A stretch of DNA of 64,000 nt from Leucobacter weissii (GTDB taxonomy: Bacteria > Actinomycetota > Actinomycetes > Actinomycetales > Microbacteriaceae), in NCBI RefSeq assembly GCF_017565745.1, contig NZ_JAGDYM010000005.1:1-64000 (forward strand), in the 5' to 3' direction. The notes below the pieces were generated by a model. The model had not been told where the DNA came from, made no database searches, and saw only the letters and a list, made by a program, of their open reading frames with translations. Shown here in pieces: positions 1-8,280 of the stretch. The number at the start of each line of letters is the position of its first letter. The first letter of the stretch is position 1. The position numbers and the translations under genes are program-made.

Positions 1-17
1 GCCGACGCCGACGAGCA

Positions 18-56
18 GTGTGAGGGTGCATCTTCCACGAACATGCACTCTCACAC
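18..56. terminator. Inverted repeat, possible terminator
   Basis: Positions 18-31 and 43-56 form a 14-position stem with one G-T wobble around an 11-nt loop. It lies downstream of the minus-strand genes that end at 183 and could end transcription from either side. No T-run follows, so an operator is also possible. Nothing else is seen in 1-182. Confidence 0.4.
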
Positions 57-182
57 CCCGCCCAGCGATACCTCAACCCGCATCTTCACGCTGAAGCGCC
101 TTCAGAAATCTTGAACTTGCGGGGAATCACCGGGAACCGCGCCCTCGTCTCGCGGAGATGCTCCTCGCGCGGGCGCGCGGCC

Positions 183-725
183 TCAGCGCTCCTCCGGGGC
201 GGCATCCTCCGCCGCATGCTCCGCCGCGACGCTGACGAGCAGCTCGGCGAGCGCGGGCCGGTAGCGATCCAGCTCGGCTCCGCGCAGTGCGGTGGCGCGG
301 ACCAGCACGGGAGTCGAGGCCTCGAGCACACCGCGGAGTTCGGAGCCGACGGTGCGATGCCGCAGCTCGACCCCGCCCTCGAGGATCTCGCGGAGCATCT
401 CCCCGTGCCCGGGCGCCTCCGGCGGTTCGGCCACGGACTCCGGCCCCGCGGGGCCGAGCCGCACCTCGAGCAGCCGATCCGGCGAGCGGAGGAGGAGCCC
501 CCCGCCCTGCGGATCGGGCTGCACCGACCAGCCCGCCTCCGGCACTGCCTCGGCGAAGACCCGGCCGTCATCGTCCGCGATGCCGAACGCGCGGGACCCG
601 TCCGCGATCCCCGTCTCGCCGACCGAGCGGAACGCCGGCAGCGCGAGCACGGCGATCACGCCGATCGAGAGCGCCAGCCCCAGCACGGCGACGACGATCA
701 GCGCGATCCGCCCGGTCCTCCTCAT
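183..725 (-). CDS. Small membrane-anchored protein of unknown function
   Basis: A 180-residue protein that I do not recognise. It has a short basic N terminus (MRRTGR) and one hydrophobic segment at about residues 7-30, which would anchor it with the rest outside the cytoplasm. The remainder is an acidic, mixed domain without a motif I can name; its central part could bear a weak resemblance to secreted stress-related domains, but I do not claim it. The ATG overlaps the stop codon of the upstream deacetylase gene (ATGA), which implies translational coupling and a shared role at the cell envelope. A 256-residue reading from further upstream in the same frame is less likely, because it would overlap the deacetylase by over 200 bp. 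Confidence 0.7.
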   Translation of the reverse strand: MRRTGRIALIVVAVLGLALSIGVIAVLALPAFRSVGETGIADGSRAFGIADDDGRVFAEAVPEAGWSVQPDPQGGGLLLRSPDRLLEVRLGPAGPESVAEPPEAPGHGEMLREILEGGVELRHRTVGSELRGVLEASTPVLVRATALRGAELDRYRPALAELLVSVAAEHAAEDAAPEER

Positions 726-2362
726 CCGCTCACCACCAGTCCCCTGGGCACCTCGCCGCCGAAGAGCTGCGAGACCGTCACCGGTTCGAAACCGCGGTTG
801 CGGAGTCCTTCGATGACCTCCCCGGCGACCGCCACGGTATCGGCGTGAGTGTCGTGGAAGAGCACGATGCCGCCCGGCTCGGGGCCCCGCACCGCACGCT
901 TGACGAGCGTCTTGCGCCCGGGCCGCTGCCAGTCGTTGGTGTCCACCGACCACAGCACTGCGGGCTTGCCCGCCGCCGCGATCACCGCGTCGTCCACCGC
1001 GCCGTAGGGCGGCCTGAACGTCGGGACCCGTTTCCCGGAGAGCCGCCGGAGCACCGCCGCGGCACGGCCGACCTCCGCCCGGACCCCCGCTGCGGAAAGG
1101 GTCGTGAGATCCGGATGGGTCATGGTATGGCTGCCGAGCTCATGGCCCTCGTCCGCCGCGCGGCGAACGACGGCGGGATCGCTCTCCGCAGCCCCGCCGA
1201 GCATGTAGAAGGTCGCGGAGCTGCGGTGATCGGCGAGGGTGTCGAGGAGTTCCGAGGTGAGCGCGGAGGGCCCGTCGTCGTAGGTGAGCGCGACGCAGGG
1301 GATCAGCTCGCAGTCGATGGGAACGCTGTTCGCCGCCGCCCGCACGCCGGCGAACGGTTCCCCCGCGCTCTCGAAGATCGCCCGCTGCCGGCTGCTCGAC
1401 CATCCGCCCGCGGTCTCGGCGTCAACGAGCAGCCCGATGGGCCGGTCCGTCGCAGCGACGCCGAGACCGCGCAGTTCCGGAGCATCGATCCCCGGCGGAA
1501 GGGACACCTCGACGCCGCCGTCCACGGTGCGGGCGGCGGCGAGCGCCTGCTCGGCGAGCGATCGCTGCGCCCGATCCGGCTCGGCGATGGGCGCGGTGCT
1601 CAGGCCGCCCGAACTCTGCCGCAGCAGGGCCACGGCCCGCGTCCAGAGATCGGCCGCGGCACTGCCGATCCACCGCTCGCCCAGTTCCACGCTCTCGCCG
1701 CTCGCCACATCGGCGACGAGCTCGTGCCCGACGTCGCTCTCGACCCCCGCCTCCGATCCGGTGACCGTCCGGAAGCTCACCGAGAGGAACGTCGCGGTCG
1801 CCCCGACCACCTCGCAGGTCACCGCCGTGCCTCGTCCGCCCTCGGGGCCCGTCTCCGGGCGGCTCAGCACCTCCGCGGCCGGCCAGCGCGTCGAACCCGG
1901 CACGCAGCCGCGCTCCGCCAGTCCCGCCTTCGCCGCGTGCGCCTGCGGGGCGTACGCCCGCCCGGCGGCGGCGATCGCCGAGCGCAGCAGTTCGTCCACC
2001 CTGGCGTTGAAGTCCGGCACGCCGGGCACGTAGACGAAGCGGGCGGCGAACGGGAGGCGGTCGTTGCGCAGCCGCCCGCCCACCAGCTCCGTCGCCGCGG
2101 CGTCGAGCGCCCGTCGCGTCGCCTCCGGATCGGAGGTCGCCGCCTCGGGCGCTCGCGGCGCCTCGGCATCGCCCGGCGACGGATCGTCGGCAGCCCCCTG
2201 ATCGGCTCCCTCGAGCAGTTGGACGCCGGGCACGGTGAAGGTCTGCGGCTGCCAGTCGGGGATCGGCTCGGGAGCGCACGCGACGGTGGAGAGCGCCAGT
2301 CCGACGACGGTCAGGAGCGCGATGGAGCGGACGAGCCGCACGCCCGTTCGCTGCACGCCCAC
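722..2362 (-). CDS. Polysaccharide deacetylase (NodB fold), lipoprotein-like
   Basis: Predicted extracytoplasmic carbohydrate esterase of family CE4, removing N- or O-acetyl groups from peptidoglycan or another glycan. The C-terminal third carries the NodB motifs in order: TYDDGP (metal-binding Asp), SHTMTH (two His), RPPYG, DTNDW and VLFHDTH (catalytic His). The N terminus has a hydrophobic signal followed by STVAC, a plausible though not ideal lipobox. About 270 residues between signal and NodB domain resemble the extra domain of Gram-positive deacetylases such as PgdA-type proteins, but are not assigned. I chose the GTG at 2362 because GGAGGA lies 4 nt upstream; an ATG 63 nt earlier has no ribosome binding site. 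The stop overlaps the next gene's ATG. Confidence 0.85.
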   Translation of the reverse strand: MGVQRTGVRLVRSIALLTVVGLALSTVACAPEPIPDWQPQTFTVPGVQLLEGADQGAADDPSPGDAEAPRAPEAATSDPEATRRALDAAATELVGGRLRNDRLPFAARFVYVPGVPDFNARVDELLRSAIAAAGRAYAPQAHAAKAGLAERGCVPGSTRWPAAEVLSRPETGPEGGRGTAVTCEVVGATATFLSVSFRTVTGSEAGVESDVGHELVADVASGESVELGERWIGSAAADLWTRAVALLRQSSGGLSTAPIAEPDRAQRSLAEQALAAARTVDGGVEVSLPPGIDAPELRGLGVAATDRPIGLLVDAETAGGWSSSRQRAIFESAGEPFAGVRAAANSVPIDCELIPCVALTYDDGPSALTSELLDTLADHRSSATFYMLGGAAESDPAVVRRAADEGHELGSHTMTHPDLTTLSAAGVRAEVGRAAAVLRRLSGKRVPTFRPPYGAVDDAVIAAAGKPAVLWSVDTNDWQRPGRKTLVKRAVRGPEPGGIVLFHDTHADTVAVAGEVIEGLRNRGFEPVTVSQLFGGEVPRGLVVSG

Positions 2363-2527
2363 GTCATCCTCCAACCACGGGTGCGGCGCCTCGGCGCCGC
2401 AGCGCGGCCCGGTGCGCGTCGACATCGCGCACCGGCCCTAGCAGGAGGGTACCGGCTTCCGGGAAGCGGCGGGCGCTCGCGGGGTCTCGGTTCCATCACG
2501 GATCGGCTCGCGGTGCGCCATCGGAGC

Positions 2528-3544
2528 CTACGCGGCGGTCGTGGGCGTCTTCCCGGCCCGCACGCCGTCCAGGTCGAGGAAGGTCTCGGTGTTGAAGCGG
2601 TAGGCGGTGCGCACTTCGTCGATCACGCGCTGACGCTCGTCTGCGTCGAGGCGCTCGCCCAGGGCGTCGAGCGCCTCGCGATACCGCTCCTTGAACCGGG
2701 GAATCGGCCCGAGCGCGGCGAAGTCGTAGAAGGCCACACCGGCCCGGCCGAGACCGTGCTGCCTGGCCACCAGGCGGGCGATGGCCTGGCCGCCGGAGAG
2801 ATCGCCGAGATAGCGGGTGTAGTGGTGGGCCAGGATGCCCGGCTTCCACCCCTCCGCGGCGATCTCGCGGATGCGGGCCGCGTAGGCCTCGGTCGCCGGG
2901 ACGGGCCGCGCGAGATCGCGCCAGCCGGGGCCGAGCAGCGACTCCAGGTCCTCCTCCAGGGCGGGCAGCCGAACCAGCTCGGCCGGGTGGAAGACCGCGT
3001 AGGCGGGATCGGCGGCGAGCTGCTGCGCCGCCTCCTCGAGAGCCCGGTACAGGAAGTAGTGCTGCGCCACGAGCTCGGCGAAGTCCTCGCGATCGGCCTC
3101 GCCCTTCATGATGTCGTCCATGAAGGTCGCCTGCTCGCTCTCCCCGTGGTCTCCCCACGTCGCGGAGCGCAGCGCGAGCGAGAACGACCCCGGCTCCTCG
3201 TCCGCGGTGCGCTCCTCCCCTCCGTGCGCGCTCCGGTCCTCCCGGTGCTCTTCGCGAGGCGGAACGCCCAGCTTCTCGCAGGCGCTCCGGTAGAGGGACA
3301 CCACCTCGCGCCGGATCTCGGGGCGCTCCGAGATCCGGCCGCCGGGCCAGGCGACGCGGAGCTCGTGCTCGCCGGCGGCATCGCCGACGCGCCAGTATCC
3401 GGCCCCTCCGTCGAGGCCGACCATCTCGCTCGCGGCGGCCTCGGGGAACCCGAACGCTCGCGCGATCAGGAGGTTGTCGTCGGGGTGGTCGCCGTTCATG
3501 TGCGCGGCGACGGCGTCGACGACTGCGGTATCGAACTCGCTCAT
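2528..3544 (-). CDS. Heme oxygenase with N-terminal DUF2470 domain
   Basis: Predicted 338-residue cytoplasmic enzyme that opens heme to biliverdin, releasing iron and CO. Residues about 1-95 form a DUF2470 (HugZ-like) domain with the motif AHMNGDHPDDN. After an acidic linker, residues about 115-335 match the HmuO/HO-1 family: WGDHGESEQATFMDD contains the likely proximal heme His, and YLGDLSGGQ is the distal helix signature. Stand-alone actinobacterial HmuO proteins are near 215 residues, so this is a fusion. The start at 3544 is favoured because TATCAT sits 7 nt upstream, suggesting a leaderless mRNA; an in-frame ATG at 3553 overlaps that -10 box. No heme transport genes lie next to it. Confidence 0.85.
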   Translation of the reverse strand: MSEFDTAVVDAVAAHMNGDHPDDNLLIARAFGFPEAAASEMVGLDGGAGYWRVGDAAGEHELRVAWPGGRISERPEIRREVVSLYRSACEKLGVPPREEHREDRSAHGGEERTADEEPGSFSLALRSATWGDHGESEQATFMDDIMKGEADREDFAELVAQHYFLYRALEEAAQQLAADPAYAVFHPAELVRLPALEEDLESLLGPGWRDLARPVPATEAYAARIREIAAEGWKPGILAHHYTRYLGDLSGGQAIARLVARQHGLGRAGVAFYDFAALGPIPRFKERYREALDALGERLDADERQRVIDEVRTAYRFNTETFLDLDGVRAGKTPTTAA

Positions 3545-3551
3545 TCGGCCC

Positions 3552-3557
3552 ATGATA
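3552..3557 (-). promoter_or_regulatory. -10 element of heme oxygenase (leaderless)
   Basis: TATCAT on the minus strand, 7 nt before the ATG at 3544. With a transcription start about 7 nt downstream of the hexamer, the mRNA would begin at the start codon. Confidence 0.5.
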
Positions 3558-3706
3558 GTGACGGGCGCCTCGGTCGCACCACATCATCACATGAATACGG
3601 GCGCCGTCGCTCGCCGCGACCGCATCGCAGCACCGGATTGAGCGAGTTCCCGAGGGGCGTGCTCTAGACTCATTACGTTCTGACTACCTTGAGGATCGGC
3701 GGTTGT

Positions 3707-4981
3707 GTGGGTTTTCGTCTCGGGAAGCGCGTGCGCCTCGGAGCGCTCGCGGCGCTCTCCGCGGTCGCGCTCGGGCTGACCTCCTGCACGCCCGACAGCA
3801 CGACGCCGGGCGATGACGCCGTCAACACCGTCAGCTCCGAGTTGGCGGACTCGATCGATGAGGCCATCGCCGAGGCGATGGAGTTGAGCGGTTCGACTGC
3901 CGCCGTGGTGGGAGTCTGGCAGGGGGACGAAGCCGCCTACGTGCAGGGCTTCGGCGACGGCGTGACCGCGAACTCGGCGATCCGAAGCGCTCAGGCGACC
4001 CAGCCGGCGATGTGCGCGCTGCTGCTCGATCTCGTCGACTCGGGTCAGCTCACGCTCGACCGGGAGGTCTCCGAGGATCTGTCGCGTCAGGTGGGCATCG
4101 AGGGCATCACCTACGGGCAGCTGTGCACCGCCACGTCCGGCCTCAGCGACTTCAAGACCGGCATCAGCGACATCTTCGCGAACAATCCGACCCGTCCCTG
4201 GGCGGATCGGGAGCTGCTCTCGCAGGCGCTCGCGCGGTCCCCGCTCTCCTGGCCCGGACTCGACGTGCACCTCGCGGACACCAACACCCTGTTGCTGGGC
4301 CGGGCGCTGCGCGCCGTGACGAACACCTCGCTGCCCGAACTCCTGGAGAGCCGGGTGTTCTCGCGGGCGGGCATGGACGCGACGTTCTATCCCCGGGATC
4401 CCCTCGGCGAGACGACGCTGCCGGACGGCGGCCTGACCGGCCAGACGCAGCCGTTCTCGGGGCGGAAGCCGGTGTGCGACGTGGATCCGGTCGCCGTGCC
4501 GGAGGTATCGCCGTCGATGCTCGCGGGCGCCGGCGCCACGGTGAGCACCGTGACCGACATCAAGGATTTCTACGCGCACTATCTCGGCGGCACGTTCGGC
4601 GGCGAGTCGGCCGGCCTGATCACCGAGACCGTGTCGACGACCAACCCCGTGCGCAACAAGAAGGGCGAGACGGTCACCGAGGGCGCCAAGGCCGAGGAGG
4701 CGCTGGCCGAGGCCGAGGATCCCGGCGGGCAGAAGTGGGGTTTCGGTCTGGAGCGCGTGGAGTCGCTCTACGGCATGAGCGGGGCGATGACCGGCACGCT
4801 CACGGCCGCGTACCGCGACCCCGGGACCGGCGTAGCCGTGGTGGTCGCACTGAACAACTCGAGCGCCGGCAGCCGGTTCGTGCGCCATCTCGCGTTCCAG
4901 CTCGCCGCTCTCGGCGGGGCGGAGGTTTCCTGGACCGCCGAGCAGCGCGGCAAGAACCTGGCCCGCGCAGCGGTCTGCTGA
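3707..4981 (+). CDS. Beta-lactamase-fold lipoprotein lacking catalytic residues
   Basis: The overall pattern is that of a serine hydrolase of the beta-lactamase/D-Ala-D-Ala carboxypeptidase superfamily (class C type), exported as a lipoprotein (lipobox LTSC). The segment ending LVDSGQL aligns with the conserved helix after the SxxK motif, but the SxxK position reads QATQ. The YxN position reads LAD within LADTNTLLLG, and the HxG position reads MSG within YGMSG. All three catalytic motifs are therefore replaced, so it is probably a ligand-binding or regulatory pseudoenzyme rather than a DD-peptidase. The start is uncertain: GTG 3707 gives a normal signal peptide with a GAGG upstream, while TTG 3689 is also open. 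A TAGACT -10-like box lies at 3665-3670. The Lrp gene follows after 19 nt. Confidence 0.8.
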   Translation: MGFRLGKRVRLGALAALSAVALGLTSCTPDSTTPGDDAVNTVSSELADSIDEAIAEAMELSGSTAAVVGVWQGDEAAYVQGFGDGVTANSAIRSAQATQPAMCALLLDLVDSGQLTLDREVSEDLSRQVGIEGITYGQLCTATSGLSDFKTGISDIFANNPTRPWADRELLSQALARSPLSWPGLDVHLADTNTLLLGRALRAVTNTSLPELLESRVFSRAGMDATFYPRDPLGETTLPDGGLTGQTQPFSGRKPVCDVDPVAVPEVSPSMLAGAGATVSTVTDIKDFYAHYLGGTFGGESAGLITETVSTTNPVRNKKGETVTEGAKAEEALAEAEDPGGQKWGFGLERVESLYGMSGAMTGTLTAAYRDPGTGVAVVVALNNSSAGSRFVRHLAFQLAALGGAEVSWTAEQRGKNLARAAVC

Positions 4982-5000
4982 GGCGGCGCCCGGTCCCGCC

Positions 5001-5534
5001 ATGGATGCCCCGCTGCACGGAGACGGGCAACTGCTCGACGACGTCGACCGCGAGATCATCGATCAGCTGCGCATCGACGGCCGGCGCTCCTTCGCGGAGA
5101 TCGGGCGGCGCATCGGCTTCTCCGAGCCCACCGTACGACAGCGCTACAACCGGCTCGTCTCGCTGGGCGTGATCTGGGTCGCCGGCATGTACGACGAGAC
5201 CAAGATCGGCGGGGTCGCGGCGCATGTGGGGATCCGGGTCACCGGCATGCCCGTCGCGAAGGTCGCCGAGCAGCTCGTCGAGCACCCGAGCATCAAGTAC
5301 GTCGCCTGCACCCTCGGCTACTACGACATCATCCTCGACGTCGCGGTGCCCGACGCCCGGGCCCTGGGCCGGATCGTGCTCTACGACCTCCGGCGGATCC
5401 GGGGCGTGAGCGAGATCGAGACGCTCACGGTGCTCGAGGTGCGCAAGGACACCTACCTGTGGCAGGGGTTCCGCGAGCCGCCGCCCGCCCAGGGCCTGGC
5501 GCCGGCCGCGGGGACGGGCCCGGCCGCTCCATAG
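5001..5534 (+). CDS. Lrp/AsnC-family transcriptional regulator
   Basis: A 177-residue DNA-binding regulator. An AsnC-type helix-turn-helix occupies about residues 13-70 (LDDVDREIIDQLRIDGRRSF, then EIGRRIGFSEPTVRQR), followed by a Lrp ligand-binding (RAM) domain at about 75-155 and a Pro/Ala-rich tail. Such proteins form dimers or octamers and sense amino acids or related small molecules. It begins 19 nt after the beta-lactamase-fold gene on the same strand and is probably cotranscribed. Its stop is 12 nt from the stop of the convergent copper ATPase gene, across a run of ten C residues. The effector cannot be read from the sequence. Confidence 0.85.
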   Translation: MDAPLHGDGQLLDDVDREIIDQLRIDGRRSFAEIGRRIGFSEPTVRQRYNRLVSLGVIWVAGMYDETKIGGVAAHVGIRVTGMPVAKVAEQLVEHPSIKYVACTLGYYDIILDVAVPDARALGRIVLYDLRRIRGVSEIETLTVLEVRKDTYLWQGFREPPPAQGLAPAAGTGPAAP

Positions 5535-5546
5535 CCCCCCCCCCGA

Positions 5547-7712
5547 TCAGGGGGCGCCGCGATCCGGCGAGAGGTCGAGTCGCCGGAGGAGCTGGGCGTT
5601 GAGCGCCACCACGACGGTCGAGGCCGACATCAGGATCGCCCCGACGCTCATCGGCAGCACGAAGCCGAACGGCGCCAGCACGCCCGCCGCGAGCGGCACC
5701 GAGACGAGATTGTATCCCGCCGCCCACCACAGGTTCTGCCGCATCTTCCGGTAGCTCGCCCGTGACAGCTCGATCACCGACAGCACCGCGCGGGGATCGG
5801 AGGAGGCGAGGATGACGCCGGCGGAGGCGATCGCGACATCGGTGCCGGCTCCGATGGCGATGCCGACGTCGGCCTGGGCGAGCGCCGGGGCGTCGTTGAC
5901 GCCGTCCCCGACCATCGCCACGGTGCGCCCCTCCCGCTGCAGCTCGGCGACTTTGGCGGCCTTGTCGTCGGGGCGCACCCCGGCGAAGACCCGGTCGACG
6001 CCGAGCTCGTCCGCCACGGCCACGGCGACCGCGCGGGCGTCGCCCGTGATCATGACCACCTGCGCGCCCGCCGCGTGCAGGGCGTCCACCGCGGCTCCGG
6101 ACTCGGGTCGGATCTCATCGGCCAGGCGGAGAGCCCCGACGACCGCGCCGTCGGCGAGCACGTGCAGGATGATCGCGCCCTCGGCGCGCCAGGCACCGGC
6201 GACCGGCAGCTCCGTCCGGCCGTGCCGTTCCAGCAGGTAGGGGCCGCCGACCTCGATCACCGAGCCGTCGACCACCGCCCGGACCCCGACCGCGGGCGAG
6301 GACGAGAACTCCGCCCCACTCGGCAGGGGGAGTCCCCGCGCCTCCGCGGCCGCCACGATCGCCCGCGCCAGCGGGTGCTCGCTGTCCGCCTCGGCCGCCG
6401 CCGCGAGGGCCAGGATCGCGTCGGCCTCGTGCCCCGACGCGGGCTCGACGGCGGTGACCGTGGGCTCGCCCTTCGTGAGCGTCCCCGTCTTGTCGAAGAG
6501 CACCGCGTCGACATTGCGCATCGCCTCCAGCGCCAGGCGATCCTTCACGAGCACTCCGGCGCGGGCGGCGCGCTCGGTCGCGATCGCCACGACGAGCGGG
6601 ATCGCGAGGCCGAGGGCGTGGGGGCAGGCGATCACGAGCACGGTGATCGTGCGCACCACGGCCTCGTCCGGCAGACCGATCAGGGTCCAGACGATCGCCG
6701 TGATCACCGCCGATCCGAGTGCGAACCAGAACAGCCATCCCGCCGCCGTGTCGGCGATCCGCTGCGCCCGGGAGGACGAGGCCTGGGCCTCGGCCACGAG
6801 CCTGCGGATGCCCGCGAGCGCCGTGTCGTCGCCGACGGCCGTGACCTCGACCCGCAGGCCGGAGTCCGTCGCGACCGTTCCGGCGACGACCTGCGCTCCG
6901 GCGCCGCGACGGATCGGACGGGACTCGCCCGTGATCATGGACTCGTCCATGGAGGCCGATCCCGCGACGATCCGCCCGTCGGCGGGGACCGACGCCCCGG
7001 GCCGGACCACGACGACGTCGCCGAGCTCGAGAGCCGCCGGATCGACCTCCACGACCCGCTCCCCCTCGACCTTCTCGGCCCGGTCCGGCAGCAGTGCCGC
7101 CAGCGAGTCCAGCGCCGAGGTGGTGCGGGCCAGGGAGCGCATCTCGATCCAGTGGCCGAGCAGCATGATCACGACCAGCAGGGCCAGTTCCCACCAGAAG
7201 TCGAGCTCGTGGTCGAGCAGGTGCAGGCTCGCGCCCCAGGAGGCGACGAACGCGACCGTGATCGCCAGGCCGATGAGCAGCATCATGCCCGGCTTGCGGA
7301 CGCGGATCTCGGCGACCGCCCCCGTCAGGAACGGCCGGCCGCCCCAGGCGTAGATGACGGTTCCGAGCACGGGCGAGACCCAGACCACCCATCCCGCGTC
7401 GGGCAGCGGGATCCCGACGAGGCCGGCGAACATCCCGTTGAACCCCACCGTCGGAATCGCGAGCACGAGCGCGATCCAGAACCTGCGCCGGAACTGCGCG
7501 ACGTGGTCGCCATGGCCGCCGTGCCCGCCGTGCGCGGCGTGGTCCGCGTGATCGGCGTGGTCCGCGTGATCGGCGTGCTCCGCGTGGACGGCCGACGCCT
7601 CCGGGGCGTCCCGCTCATGCCCCTCGTGACTCTCATGGCCCTCGTGGCGGCTCGGAGGCTCGGCCTCGGTCCCGCGGCCGAGCGGATCGTGGTGCTGATG
7701 CGGCGTGTCCAT
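5547..7712 (-). CDS. copB: CopB-type copper/silver-translocating P-type ATPase
   Basis: A 721-residue P1B-type ATPase in the membrane, predicted to export Cu or Ag. The membrane metal site is CPH (IACPHALGLAIP), the signature of the P1B-3/CopB group, with YN (GYNLVSVP) and MSxST (MSASTVVV) in the last helices. The phosphorylation loop DKTGTLTKG, the HP motif (SEHPLARAI) and the hinge GDGVNDAPAL are intact. Instead of an N-terminal heavy-metal-associated domain it has a His-rich tail of about 70 residues with HAD and HGG repeats, common in CopB proteins. A CsoR-like operator lies just before the start codon. No csoR, copZ or multicopper oxidase gene is nearby. Confidence 0.92.
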   Translation of the reverse strand: MDTPHQHHDPLGRGTEAEPPSRHEGHESHEGHERDAPEASAVHAEHADHADHADHADHAAHGGHGGHGDHVAQFRRRFWIALVLAIPTVGFNGMFAGLVGIPLPDAGWVVWVSPVLGTVIYAWGGRPFLTGAVAEIRVRKPGMMLLIGLAITVAFVASWGASLHLLDHELDFWWELALLVVIMLLGHWIEMRSLARTTSALDSLAALLPDRAEKVEGERVVEVDPAALELGDVVVVRPGASVPADGRIVAGSASMDESMITGESRPIRRGAGAQVVAGTVATDSGLRVEVTAVGDDTALAGIRRLVAEAQASSSRAQRIADTAAGWLFWFALGSAVITAIVWTLIGLPDEAVVRTITVLVIACPHALGLAIPLVVAIATERAARAGVLVKDRLALEAMRNVDAVLFDKTGTLTKGEPTVTAVEPASGHEADAILALAAAAEADSEHPLARAIVAAAEARGLPLPSGAEFSSSPAVGVRAVVDGSVIEVGGPYLLERHGRTELPVAGAWRAEGAIILHVLADGAVVGALRLADEIRPESGAAVDALHAAGAQVVMITGDARAVAVAVADELGVDRVFAGVRPDDKAAKVAELQREGRTVAMVGDGVNDAPALAQADVGIAIGAGTDVAIASAGVILASSDPRAVLSVIELSRASYRKMRQNLWWAAGYNLVSVPLAAGVLAPFGFVLPMSVGAILMSASTVVVALNAQLLRRLDLSPDRGAP
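7513..7640 (-). repeat. Short tandem repeats encoding the His-rich CopB tail
   Basis: Near-identical 9-12 bp units (sense GACCACGCC and variants, and GGCGGGCAC variants) encode the repeated His-Ala-Asp and His-Gly-Gly tripeptides of the CopB N terminus. Such tracts can change copy number by slippage and so vary metal-binding capacity between strains. Confidence 0.6.
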
Positions 7713-7723
7713 ACCAGCACCCT

Positions 7724-7740
7724 ATACCCCCCAAGGGTAT
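7724..7740. promoter_or_regulatory. CsoR-like operator of copB
   Basis: A perfect inverted repeat, ATACCC-N5-GGGTAT, ends 12 nt upstream of the copB ATG. It matches the pattern of CsoR operators known from Streptomyces and mycobacteria. It overlaps a TATA-containing stretch that could be the -10 region, so bound repressor would block initiation and copper would relieve it. Assignment to CsoR is by motif only. Confidence 0.7.
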
Positions 7741-7751
7741 CGGGGAAAGGG

Positions 7752-8228
7752 TCAGCCGTTCGGATCGCCGATGCTCTGCCCCGCCACGCCGCTCAACCCG
7801 TTCCAGGTGTAGTCCTTCGCGAGCGAAGTCACGATGATCGGCTGGATGGCGGCGACGCCCGGATGCCGCCGGATCTCGTCGAGCAGGGCGATCAGCTGGG
7901 ACTGGTCGCGGCAGGTCGCCTCGAGGTAGAGGTCGTGCGCTCCCGAGACCAGCGCCACGTGGTTGATCTGGCTGATGCCGCCGAGGCTGTCCGCGACCGA
8001 CACCGGGGTGAGATTGCGCACCCGCAGCAGCAGGCGCACCACCTGATGCCCGAGCGCGAGGGCGTTGCACAGCGCGACGACGGTCACCACGTCGTTCTCC
8101 TGGAGCGTGGCGAGCCGGGCGCGCACCGTCGACTGCGACACCCCGAGCTCCTCCGCGAGCGAGGTGAACGACCTCCGACCGTCACGCGCGAGCAGCTCGA
8201 TCAGCTGCCGGTCGAGTTCGTCTACCAC
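7752..8228 (-). CDS. Lrp/AsnC-family transcriptional regulator
   Basis: A 158-residue regulator with an AsnC-type HTH at about residues 2-60 (VDELDRQLIELLARDGRRSF, LAEELGVSQSTVRARL) and a RAM domain at about 65-145. It lies 52 nt downstream of the BKACE gene on the same strand, at the end of the pot-amidase-RraA-BKACE gene run, so it is a natural candidate for the local regulator of that run, though it may have its own promoter. The start is GTG. It shares only family-level similarity with the Lrp protein at 5001-5534. Confidence 0.85.
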   Translation of the reverse strand: MVDELDRQLIELLARDGRRSFTSLAEELGVSQSTVRARLATLQENDVVTVVALCNALALGHQVVRLLLRVRNLTPVSVADSLGGISQINHVALVSGAHDLYLEATCRDQSQLIALLDEIRRHPGVAAIQPIIVTSLAKDYTWNGLSGVAGQSIGDPNG

Positions 8229-8280
8229 GCGCCACCCCGCTTTCCTCCCCTCAAGGATACGCGCGGGGAATCGGAGCCCC

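Noticed and set aside
287-3667. Very long open frames opposite real genes (for example 287-3667, 12102-14618, 36863-42154 on the plus strand)
   Set aside because: They are Arg/Gly/His-rich shadows typical of antisense frames in high-GC DNA, overlap recognised genes throughout and have no domains.
5533-5543. Run of ten C residues as a phase-variable tract
   Set aside because: It lies between two convergent stop codons, not in a promoter or coding frame, so length changes would have little effect.
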